The translations under genes and the position numbers were made by a program. 38,137 bases of DNA from CAZAKZ01 sp964485695 (GTDB taxonomy: Bacteria; Planctomycetota; JAFGQW01), in contig CAZAKZ010000043.1 in the NCBI GenBank assembly GCA_964485695.1, forward strand, positions 1 through 38,137, read 5' to 3'. Below the pieces are notes generated by a model. It did no database searches. It had not been told where the DNA came from and saw only the letters and a list, made by a program, of their open reading frames with translations. Position 1 is the stretch's first letter. Each line of letters opens with the position of its first letter. Shown one piece after another: positions 6,874-13,858 of the stretch.

Positions 6874-8578
6874 TGCAGTATCCTTCGATGGGATGCTCGC
6901 CAAAGATCTTGCCGACGACGCGGCGCAACAATCCCTTGAGCGTCGGGCTCGAGAGGTATCGCAGCATCCGGATCGCGTCTTCCTTGTACGCCTCCAGGAG
7001 ATCGCCTGCCTTCTCGAGAACCCCGCGGTCCGCCAGGATCCGTTCCACCTCCCCGGCCACCTCGGAATACCGGGTCTCCTGGCGGAGGAGCGAAGCGACG
7101 AGTTCCTTTTCGGCGCCTTCCTTGGCCCGCTTGTGGGCGACGGCCATGATGAGGGAGAGGCGCCTCTCCTCCAGATCACCGGCTGTGCTCGTCCCGCCGA
7201 AGTCCTGAATATCGTCTCGAATCTGATAGGCGATGCCCAGCGACTCGCTGTATCGACGGAGAACCCGGTGCGTTTCCTCGTCGGCCTCTCCCAGGAAGGC
7301 CCCCAGGCGGAGCGCCACCTCGAAGGCCGCGGCCGTCTTCTGGCGGAAGACGTCGAGAACCTGGAGGGGGGAGAGCGGCTCGGGATTTTCGGTCCAGCTG
7401 AGCTCCCGGCCCTGACCCCGGCTCAAGGTGACGTGTCCCGCTGATGCCGTCCGCAACATTTCCACCCGGATCCGGGGATCCACAGACAGCTCACCCAGGA
7501 GGCGATACCCCTCGCCCAGCAGGAAATCTCCCACGTTAAGAGCGACCGGCAGCCCGGCCTCCACGTGCAGGGCAGGATGGTCGTACCGCTTCTCGTCGCC
7601 GTCTTCGATGTCGTCGTGGATGAGGGAGGCCTTGTGGAAGCACTCGATGGCCATGGCCGTTTTCTTCAGGTCCGTGGTAGCTTCCTGCGGCGCGGTCTGA
7701 AGCGCCATGTAGGTGCAGACGGCGAGATACGGCCGCCACCTCTTCCCTGCTCTGGCGAGCCAGTCCCGTGCGATGCGGGTGGTCTCGTCCGTTGCCTCGC
7801 CCATGAGCTCGTTGAGCGAGCCCGCCTCGAACCATCCCCGGACCTCGCTGCGAAGTGCGTCGAGGTCGAGGCGGTAGGTCCGGTCCTTCGATGTCAGGTG
7901 GATCCAGTCCCAGACCCAGTCCAGGTCCACCGTGGTGGCCGTGCAGCCATCCTGGAGAAGAGGAACGGCCGCGCCCGGAATGGCCGCGGCCTCCATGTGG
8001 GGGAAACACTTCTCCAGAACGTTGATGCAGCTCACCCCCACGATGGCCTCGATCTTGCCGGCATCGATCATGCTGCGGACGATGGCTGATCCTTCGGCCA
8101 CGAGGACCGCGTAGCCCAGGCGCTCGGCTTCCACCGTGAGGTCCTGGATGGAGCACTCGCGGCACCCCTTGCAGAGCAAGCCGAACTCATCGAACGACCC
8201 CTGGCATTTCTCCTCCATGCGCAGGCATTTCGGCAGCAGCAGCAGGCGGCGGTCATACGGTATCCGGGCAAGGGTGTTCCGCCAGGCGGCGTTGCTGACG
8301 AGGATCGCCGCGTACTTCTCGTGGCTGTCGTCGAGTCCCGCTTCCCTCAGGACCGTGGCCGTATGTTCCCTGAGCTCCTCCATTGTGAGCGGCGGGATGG
8401 CTCCGGTTCTCTGCACGTGGTCCGAGGCCGTCCTGTTCAAGCGGTCCCGGACCCGCCTGTCATCCGGGATGCCGGCCTGGGCCGGGCGATGGCGTTGCCG
8501 GGGCATCCGGGTCGGCAGCTTGAGCGGACTACCGTCTCCATCCGCCCTCCGGCCCTCGTCTGTTCGTTTCCGGATCAT
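6806..8578 (-). CDS. DUF116-polyprenyl diphosphate synthase fusion
   Basis: This 590-aa protein has two parts. Residues about 85-225 match DUF116: LLLLPKCLR followed by a Cys cluster (C118, C125, C136, C139, C142), then GYAVLVAEGSAIVRSMI and AIVGVSCINVL. Residues about 260-545 are a trans-isoprenyl diphosphate synthase, with first Asp-rich motif HDDIED at 321-326, GQGRELSW at 388-395 and second motif RDDIQD at 454-459. The synthase would elongate allylic diphosphates with IPP; chain length cannot be read safely. The Cys-rich DUF116 part probably binds metal or an Fe-S cluster (inference). The first 65 residues are basic and of low complexity and the start has a poor ribosome binding site, so translation may begin later (for example Met66). 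It starts 3 bases after the radical-SAM stop codon. Confidence 0.87.
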   Translation of the reverse strand: MIRKRTDEGRRADGDGSPLKLPTRMPRQRHRPAQAGIPDDRRVRDRLNRTASDHVQRTGAIPPLTMEELREHTATVLREAGLDDSHEKYAAILVSNAAWRNTLARIPYDRRLLLLPKCLRMEEKCQGSFDEFGLLCKGCRECSIQDLTVEAERLGYAVLVAEGSAIVRSMIDAGKIEAIVGVSCINVLEKCFPHMEAAAIPGAAVPLLQDGCTATTVDLDWVWDWIHLTSKDRTYRLDLDALRSEVRGWFEAGSLNELMGEATDETTRIARDWLARAGKRWRPYLAVCTYMALQTAPQEATTDLKKTAMAIECFHKASLIHDDIEDGDEKRYDHPALHVEAGLPVALNVGDFLLGEGYRLLGELSVDPRIRVEMLRTASAGHVTLSRGQGRELSWTENPEPLSPLQVLDVFRQKTAAAFEVALRLGAFLGEADEETHRVLRRYSESLGIAYQIRDDIQDFGGTSTAGDLEERRLSLIMAVAHKRAKEGAEKELVASLLRQETRYSEVAGEVERILADRGVLEKAGDLLEAYKEDAIRMLRYLSSPTLKGLLRRVVGKIFGEHPIEGYCSEFEARNAASRATSSRDSRESP

Positions 8579-8581
8579 GCC

Positions 8582-10900
8582 TCAGGTATAGGCTCCAAAC
8601 CCGAAGAACCAGTGCTTCTTCGCGAATCGATAGAACCAGTTTTCTTCCGGGATCTCGTTGCCGGGATCGTGCTGACTCGGCCTCGAGCACATGGCTTCGA
8701 GCTCCGCCATGGCCGTCCGTCTCAACGTGGTGTCCCTCGTTCCGTTGCGCTCCACCACCTCCTTGAGGAGATCCGGCCGTTCCAGCAGAATGCACCCGCG
8801 CGTGGCCCGGGCGGCCGTCTTCCGGAAGTCCTCGAGAAGCTTGGATTCTACCATGGTCCTGTAAAGATCACCATCATTGTCGTGGATGGTGTCGCGGGCA
8901 AACTGGATGACGGGACAGGGCTCCACATCGCCGAACGGGCTGATGTGGTGGCTGACGCCCGTCACCGCCGGGCAGAGAGCCCGCCCTTCCGCGTCCCAGT
9001 ACGCGTCGACGATTCCCATGGGTTTTCGATTGCGCATGTCCATGACGAATCGCCGGAGTTTCAGCACCTGTTTCGGATCGAGGGCGAGGTCGGGATTCGG
9101 ATCGGGTCCCACGGGACGGTAGACGTGGAACCAGGTGTAGTGCACGCCCATCTCGATCAGGGTATCGATCCAGGACTCCCGGACGAGGTCGTCGAAGTTG
9201 CTCTGGCACACGCTGGTGGCGACCCCGGTGATCAGCCGGTGCCGGACGCTGGCCTCGATGCCTGCCAGGGTCCTGGTCAGGACCTTCTTCCCCCTGCGCC
9301 GGGCGTCGCTCACCGATTCGGTTCCCTCCACGCTGATGAGCGGGGTCACGTTCCCGGCGCGCCGGAGCTCCGAGGCGACGTCGTCGGTGAGGGGGTGACC
9401 GTTGGTGAAGACCTGGAAGTAGCAATCGGGATGCGCCCTCAGGATACGGATAAGATCGGGGTGCAGAAAGGGCTCGCCCCCGAGGATGCCGAAGAAGCTG
9501 TTGCCGTGCCCCTTGGCGCTGGTGATGAGCCGATTCAAGTCGTCGAAGCAGATCATGGATTGCGGCCCGTCGACGTCGACCCAGCAGCCCTGGCACCGGA
9601 GGTTGCAGCCGTTGGTGATGGAGATGTAGAGAAACGGCGGGAAGGTCTCTCCCCTCTTGAGGCGCGCCTTGTAGCGCTGGACCGACCGCATGCTCTTGTA
9701 CCCGAAGTTGTAGGCGAACTTCCAGAGCAACCGGAGGTCGGTGGTTCGCATGGTGCGGTAGGCGAGGGAAGCCATGGCGGAGAGCATTTTAGATTCCCCA
9801 GTCTTCTTCCGTGGGAGGGGGCTGAGATTCTTCCTCGTCCCGAGACCGGTCAGCTTTTTCCCGTTCGACGCGCGCCTGGATGTCCTCCGCCGAGGCAGGG
9901 CATTCAGGACCTCATCCGGGATGTCCAGCTCCTTCTTGATCCTGTTCAGGCAGTATTTCCGCTCCTCCAGCGCTCTGGTGGCGTCCCGCTCCGTGGAAAA
10001 TCGCTTCCGGGCATCCCGGTTCCGGGTCCGCAGAGAGGCGTAGAGATTCCCCCCGAGAAGGGCGGAGATATCGACCTTCACCGCCTCCCGCGATTCGTCC
10101 TCCTTCCGGACACGGTCCCCGTTGATGGGGCTCTTTTCGTACTTCGGAAACAGGATGGCGACCTGGGGACAGACGCGGGCGCAGGCCGGGCAGTCCACCT
10201 TGCAGTTGCTCTCGTTCTGCACCGTGATCTGCTTGTGTTCGTCCAGCGCGAACACATCGAAGAGGCAAAAGGTCAGGCACTGCATGCAATTCGTGCAGCG
10301 GTCGAAATCGATGACCGGAAACCAGGGTTTCCAGGCCTCGAGGTCGCGTGCGTCCGTACGTTCCCGGAACGCCCGGGCCGCGTCCAGAGCCTGGTCCGGA
10401 TCCAGTTCTGAAACGTCGAGGACAGCCTTACCGGGACGCGGGGGGGGCGTGGATCGCGTGACCTCGAATCCGTTCTCGACGAGGGAGGAAATTGACCCGA
10501 AGAGATCCTCCGGCGAGCGCGCCGTCAGGACGATGGGAAGATGGGTATCATCGGTCTGGTTCGTTTTCGCCCCCGACTGAAGAAGCCGGCCGATGCCGTC
10601 CTCTGAAATCTCCTCGCGCATGTTGAGAATCTCGATCCCTGCCTCCGGGAGCGGAGCGCCGCCGGCGTGGAAGAGCCACTTCACGGCGCGGGGGTAGCAC
10701 GCGGCAATGTAGACACGGTCCGATGCCGCGATGCTCCGCAACGCGGGGTCCTTCCGGGCGGACAGGTCACAGAGGTCGGCCACGGCGTCAAAGTCGCGGT
10801 CTGAGCGGCATAGTTGCCGGAGGACCTCGTTCTTGACTTCTCCCGAGATGTTTTGGGTGTAGGTGCAGTTGCAGTAGAGGATCCGGGGTGGTGCGCTCAA
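8582..10900 (-). CDS. Ferredoxin-radical SAM fusion protein
   Basis: This 772-aa protein begins at a TTG whose last two bases lie within the stop codon of the lipoyl-protein gene; GGAG lies 7 bases upstream. Residues 1-180 form an unrecognised domain (ILYCNCTYTQ start). Residues 200-250 hold two 4Fe-4S motifs, C202xxC205xxC208xxxC212 and C233xxxC237xxC240xxxC244. A basic linker covers about 335-370. The radical SAM core follows, with C432xxxC436xxC439 in NGCNLRCQGCW and GGEPFLHP near 474-481. Later Cys residues (C643, C662, C703) may bind auxiliary clusters as in SPASM-type enzymes. It would cleave S-adenosylmethionine and modify an unknown substrate, with electrons probably supplied by its own ferredoxin domain. 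The gene context suggests a terpenoid or the lipoyl carrier as target (inference). Confidence 0.87.
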   Translation of the reverse strand: MSAPPRILYCNCTYTQNISGEVKNEVLRQLCRSDRDFDAVADLCDLSARKDPALRSIAASDRVYIAACYPRAVKWLFHAGGAPLPEAGIEILNMREEISEDGIGRLLQSGAKTNQTDDTHLPIVLTARSPEDLFGSISSLVENGFEVTRSTPPPRPGKAVLDVSELDPDQALDAARAFRERTDARDLEAWKPWFPVIDFDRCTNCMQCLTFCLFDVFALDEHKQITVQNESNCKVDCPACARVCPQVAILFPKYEKSPINGDRVRKEDESREAVKVDISALLGGNLYASLRTRNRDARKRFSTERDATRALEERKYCLNRIKKELDIPDEVLNALPRRRTSRRASNGKKLTGLGTRKNLSPLPRKKTGESKMLSAMASLAYRTMRTTDLRLLWKFAYNFGYKSMRSVQRYKARLKRGETFPPFLYISITNGCNLRCQGCWVDVDGPQSMICFDDLNRLITSAKGHGNSFFGILGGEPFLHPDLIRILRAHPDCYFQVFTNGHPLTDDVASELRRAGNVTPLISVEGTESVSDARRRGKKVLTRTLAGIEASVRHRLITGVATSVCQSNFDDLVRESWIDTLIEMGVHYTWFHVYRPVGPDPNPDLALDPKQVLKLRRFVMDMRNRKPMGIVDAYWDAEGRALCPAVTGVSHHISPFGDVEPCPVIQFARDTIHDNDGDLYRTMVESKLLEDFRKTAARATRGCILLERPDLLKEVVERNGTRDTTLRRTAMAELEAMCSRPSQHDPGNEIPEENWFYRFAKKHWFFGFGAYT

Positions 10901-11391
10901 TGAACTTCTCCGCCGGGAGATTCACCACACTTGCCCAGCATTCTGTCGAGGGTCGCATCCAGCACGGATATGTACCCGTAGACGTCGAGGCAGTCATCGT
11001 CCGGGTTCCCTCTGACCTGAAACAGCCATCCTCGCTCGAGGGGATCGGTGTCGAGGAGCTGGATCTCTTTTTCGAGATCCGGATTCACTCCCTCGAATCG
11101 GCCGGAAAGAGGAGTATGAATATCCGAGACCGCCTTGAATCCTTCGAGGCTTCCGATGACCTGCCCTGTCTCGATACGGGAGCCCGGCTCGATATCGAAA
11201 TCCAGTGCCACGGGTTCACCCAGCATCCGGGTCGCGAAACTCGTGAAGCCGACGCGCCAAAGGCCCTCTTCCCCCAGGAGATAGTAGTGTGCGGCCGTGT
11301 AGAGTCGATTCTTCGGCAGTGCGGTGGAAAACCTGCAGCGCTCGTAGCGGACCCGCCCGGATCCACCGAGTCTCGACCGATGATCTGTCAC
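10897..11391 (-). CDS. GcvH-like lipoyl carrier protein
   Basis: This 164-aa protein resembles glycine-cleavage H protein. LWRVGFTSFATRMLGE matches the N-terminal beta segment, and SLEGFKAVSDIHTPLSG matches the lipoylation hairpin, with Lys86 at the modified position. The WLFQVRG segment near the end is also H-like. No gcvT or gcvP gene is present and the neighbours are terpenoid-type, so it is unlikely to serve glycine cleavage here. It may be a dedicated lipoyl or dithiol carrier, as known for lipoate-binding proteins of the sHdr sulfur pathway. The start is GTG at 11391; AGGAG lies 12 bases before it, rather far. It is the first gene of the operon. The region just upstream is a decayed permease fragment, so the promoter must lie in or near that scar. 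Confidence 0.85.
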   Translation of the reverse strand: MTDHRSRLGGSGRVRYERCRFSTALPKNRLYTAAHYYLLGEEGLWRVGFTSFATRMLGEPVALDFDIEPGSRIETGQVIGSLEGFKAVSDIHTPLSGRFEGVNPDLEKEIQLLDTDPLERGWLFQVRGNPDDDCLDVYGYISVLDATLDRMLGKCGESPGGEVH

Positions 11392-11471
11392 GTTGATTCA
11401 ATGCTCCTGATTGGCTTCGCACTCCCCTCCGGCGTTATACTCCTGCAGGTAGCGAAACTCAAGAGATTCCC

Positions 11472-11756
11472 TCGTCTACTCTTCACGATGCGCAGGGACA
11501 AGGGGAGTTCGGAGGGCCAGTCTCGTCGCGATCCAGGTCCAGGCCATTGAGAGTACCCCGTCCCGAAGAGGAACGCCGTGATCAGGCCATACGGCACGTG
11601 TGCCTCGGGCCGCGTCACGCCGGGTAGGATGGCCAGCGCTGCAGCCACGGCTCCCGTCAACAGACCCGCGGCGAGCAGAAAGTGGCGTTCGGCCATCACC
11701 CCGCCGCCCACCTGGCGCTTCGAATAGCCGACGGCTCAGAGCACCGCGAGGTCGTT
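11472..11756 (-). pseudogene. Decayed copy of the 3' end of the ABC permease gene
   Basis: About 285 bases here align closely with about 18588-18870, the 3' end of the intact permease gene on the same strand. The shared peptide includes FLLAAGLLTGAVAAALAILP and HVP-GLI-FLFGTG. The copy is dead: AVLRAVGY of the family reads AVL*AVGY through a TGA near 11737, and a one-base deletion near 11550 shifts the frame after LFGTG. No start region remains. It lies immediately upstream of the lipoyl-protein gene, and may supply its leader sequence. Confidence 0.85.
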
Positions 11757-11803
11757 GGAAATAATTTCCTGATCACTACAGAGAATAATCTTGGGAGAAG
11801 AAA

Positions 11804-11868
11804 CAGGCTTTTCGCCTCCGTCGTGCGGGCTTCCTGAAGCCATTCGCTATGCGGGTGGTCGATAATAT
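11804..11868. repeat. Intergenic hairpin repeat, copy A
   Basis: This stretch holds three small hairpins in a row: AGGC-TTTTC-GCCT (11805-11817), the perfect GGCTTC-CT-GAAGCC, and CATTCGC-TAT-GCGGGTG (11841-11857). The first 16 bases (11804-11819) recur exactly at 12945-12960. The third hairpin and its flanks recur, diverged, near 25378-25394. It looks like a dispersed REP-like element, or scars of one. Confidence 0.55.
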
Positions 11869-11911
11869 GCCTTGGCCGAGAAGCCCGTCACCGTCTGATT
11901 ATCTTCCAGGT

Positions 11912-12826
11912 TCACTGGATGGTGAAGAGAAACGTGTTGCTGATGCTGCTCACGCCCGAGGGAGCGGATGCCCGGAGAGTCAGAAAAGCGGAGTAAATTC
12001 GAACACCCTTCAGGATCGGCAGATTCGGGATGTTGAGTCTTGCCGTCGCCTTGCCCTGAGCATCGAGCGTGCCCGAGTAGGCCTGGAAGATCATGGCCGC
12101 GGCCCCGCCGGTGCTCAGGATGAGCAGGTCGTCCGGAGAGAGGTGGAGCTTCCGGGTGTCGATCGCGATCGGGCCCGTAGAGAAGGAGCTTCCAAGCTGG
12201 TAGAGCAGACTTGCATCCGACGGTGAAGAGAGGGTGAAGACCAGGGAGGTCCCCGGCGCGCCGGGACCGGAGGCCGAAAGAGCAGTGGAGGTGACGTAAA
12301 CCTCGACCCGGGCCAGTTGACTCGACAACTGACCCCAGTAGGCTCCCTTTCCCTGTGTCGTCACGATGTTGGTCTGGGTTCCAAACCGGTAGAGGGTGGT
12401 GGCGTGGCCCAGGACCTGAGTCCGGTACGGAGTCGCCGGAGTTCCGTATGAGTTGTGCATGATGTTCGTGTCACCACAGGCGCCCAGGAGGCCGATCCAT
12501 TCGCCCTTGGTGAAGCGGATCTGACAGGGGATGATCGCGGTGCTCGGTTCCCCGGCCTTGAAGAACTGGAGTCCCCCGGTGCCCATGGCCGGGTAAGTGG
12601 GTGCCTGGGCCTGGAGCCGGTAGACCGCCACGTTCTGCTTGCCGAACTTCTGCTCGTCCGGCACCCGGAGTCCGACGATGGTGAAGTCCACCGGTACCTG
12701 GAAATTGAAGCCGCGGGTGTGGCTGGCATAGGTATAAGTGGAAAAGTAGGCCGGGATCTGGATCGGGGTCTGGGCGCCGGCAAGACCGGTGACCAGCAGG
12801 ATGGCCGGAATCAGTGAGATGCGCAT
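11912..12826 (-). CDS. Secreted protein of unknown function with shared C-terminal module
   Basis: This 304-aa protein has a signal peptide ending near TGLAGAQ (residue 19). I do not recognise the family. The middle (residues 30-180) is rich in beta-strand-like segments such as FQVPVDFTIVGLRVP, reminiscent of secreted beta-sandwich proteins. Residues 209-304 form a module shared with the proteins at 28370 and 29338: YQLGSSFS, then LSPDDLLIL, then FQAYSGTLDAQG, then a C-terminal strand ending FTIQ. Two cysteines (C101, C117) could form a disulfide. The gene stands alone between two copies of a 16-bp direct repeat (11804 and 12945), suggesting insertion or recombination as a cassette. The start is ATG at 12826; no strong ribosome binding site is evident. 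Confidence 0.75.
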   Translation of the reverse strand: MRISLIPAILLVTGLAGAQTPIQIPAYFSTYTYASHTRGFNFQVPVDFTIVGLRVPDEQKFGKQNVAVYRLQAQAPTYPAMGTGGLQFFKAGEPSTAIIPCQIRFTKGEWIGLLGACGDTNIMHNSYGTPATPYRTQVLGHATTLYRFGTQTNIVTTQGKGAYWGQLSSQLARVEVYVTSTALSASGPGAPGTSLVFTLSSPSDASLLYQLGSSFSTGPIAIDTRKLHLSPDDLLILSTGGAAAMIFQAYSGTLDAQGKATARLNIPNLPILKGVRIYSAFLTLRASAPSGVSSISNTFLFTIQ

Positions 12827-12944
12827 ATGCCTTGTGTCCTGGAGATGGGTGGAACTCGTTCCGGGAGTAATCCCGGGTCCAGATCCGGGAAGTTACAGAT
12901 CCAGGGTAGCAAGCCGCCGAGTTGCAGTCAATTAAGAGAGGTAT

Positions 12945-12976
12945 CAGGCTTTTCGCCTCCCTCGGGCCTTCAGGGA
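12945..12976. repeat. Intergenic hairpin repeat, copy C
   Basis: CAGGCTTTTCGCCTCC at 12945-12960 is identical to 11804-11819 in the same orientation. The following bases (CTCGGGCCTTCAGGG) are a diverged version of the next part of copy A. Together the two copies bracket the secreted-protein gene at 11912-12826. Confidence 0.5.
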
Positions 12977-13171
12977 TTGTTGACGCCGGCGCTGCAGGGA
13001 ACTCGTGGAGTACTGGACGTAAGCAGCACCGCGACCGGGAATGTTGATGTCCGCCGAATACTTGGCACGAAGCCTACGGGGGTGCGGTTGTGGGTGATTG
13101 GACTGCTGCTCGACGCGAAGTCGCCAATCGGAATAGGGACCATTGCGAACCCCGTAGTGATCAGCATGTAA
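12963..13171 (+). pseudogene. C-terminal remnant of a secreted protein on the opposite strand
   Basis: The plus-strand frame ending at the TAA at 13169-13171 reads TPALQGTRGVLDVSS, then GVRLWVIGLLLDAKSPIGIG and TIANPVVISM. This parallels the C-terminus of the propeller protein at 29338 (QGLSLYVAGVIVDPHAPMGI, then NAEHIVIQ). Only the last 60-70 residues are recognisable and there is no start or signal peptide, so this is a gene tail left by recombination. It begins within or right beside repeat copy C. Confidence 0.55.
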
Positions 13172-13209
13172 CGTCGGTGTGACCTGCTACCCGTGTTCTT
13201 GTTCTTTGT

Positions 13210-13794
13210 CTAACGGCTGGACTTTTTGCGCCGAGCGGGAGCGTTTTTCTTCCTGGTTGTTGTCGAAGCGCGCTTCTTGTAGGAACCCGCTTTCTTCGCT
13301 GCGGATTTCTTCCCGGTCGCTTTGCTCGTGCGTTTATTGCCCATCGATCTCAATGTCGTCTCGTAGTACTCGATGAACTTCTTCGCCGGCACTCGCTTTA
13401 TGGCCTGGCCGATCACCTTGAGGGGAACATCATCGATCTTCTTGAACCGGACGCACGATTTTCCCATGTCGAGCTTCTTGCCGGTCTTATTCCAGGCTTC
13501 ACGAAACCGGGCATCTTGTTCGGGATCCCCGTAGATGCACATGAGATAGAGAGACATGTGGTTTTTCTGGGAGGCCAGTCCGGCAAATGGTAGAGGCTCC
13601 TTGGGATTGCAGTGATAGCCGGCCGGATAAACACTGTGGGGCACGAAATATCCGATCATGCCGTACTGCATGCCCTCCTCGTAGCCCATGGGCAGATTCT
13701 CGAGGATCGTGGTTCGGATTGCCTGTAGCGCTTCGCGGCGATCTTCCGGCAACTCGGCAAGGTATTGTTCTACGGTCGTGGCTTTGCTCGGCAT
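13210..13794 (-). CDS. DUF1801 protein with histone-like basic tail
   Basis: This 194-aa protein has a DUF1801 (YdhG-like) domain in residues 1-150: TVEQYLAELPEDRREAL, LPMGYEEGMQYGMIGYFVP, PFAGLASQKNHMSLY and CVRFKKIDDVPLKVI. The last 43 residues or so are almost entirely Lys, Arg, Ala, Ser and Thr (KATGKKSAAKKAGSYKK and similar), like histone H1 or bacterial AT-hook/Hc1-type tails. The tail suggests binding to nucleic acid (inference); the role of the DUF1801 domain is not established. The start is the ATG at 13794, chosen for its near-perfect ribosome binding site (AAGGGAGGT, 7 bases); the longer upstream open frame is a shadow. It lies 64 bases downstream of the M60 peptidase gene on the same strand. 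Confidence 0.85.
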   Translation of the reverse strand: MPSKATTVEQYLAELPEDRREALQAIRTTILENLPMGYEEGMQYGMIGYFVPHSVYPAGYHCNPKEPLPFAGLASQKNHMSLYLMCIYGDPEQDARFREAWNKTGKKLDMGKSCVRFKKIDDVPLKVIGQAIKRVPAKKFIEYYETTLRSMGNKRTSKATGKKSAAKKAGSYKKRASTTTRKKNAPARRKKSSR

Positions 13795-13858
13795 GGATGA
13801 TACCTCCCTTGATGGCCCCATATTACCGGGCTGGTTGCAGGCTGCCCAGGGGGAAGCG

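Noticed and set aside
6874..7179. Upstream extension of the prenyltransferase-repeat frame
   Set aside because: The first 102 codons lie in the synthase gene in another frame, and are Arg/Ser-rich without domain similarity. A GTG with a good ribosome binding site at 6873 explains the gene.
8321..10411. Plus-strand open frame of 696 codons opposite the radical SAM and DUF116-synthase genes
   Set aside because: Its translation has no recognisable motif, while the minus strand carries clear Fe-S, radical SAM and DUF116 motifs. Long antisense frames are expected in GC-rich coding DNA.
10897..11391. Assigning the lipoyl protein as gcvH of glycine cleavage
   Set aside because: No gcvT or gcvP gene is adjacent and it is coupled to a radical SAM gene in a terpenoid-type operon, so the symbol would mislead.
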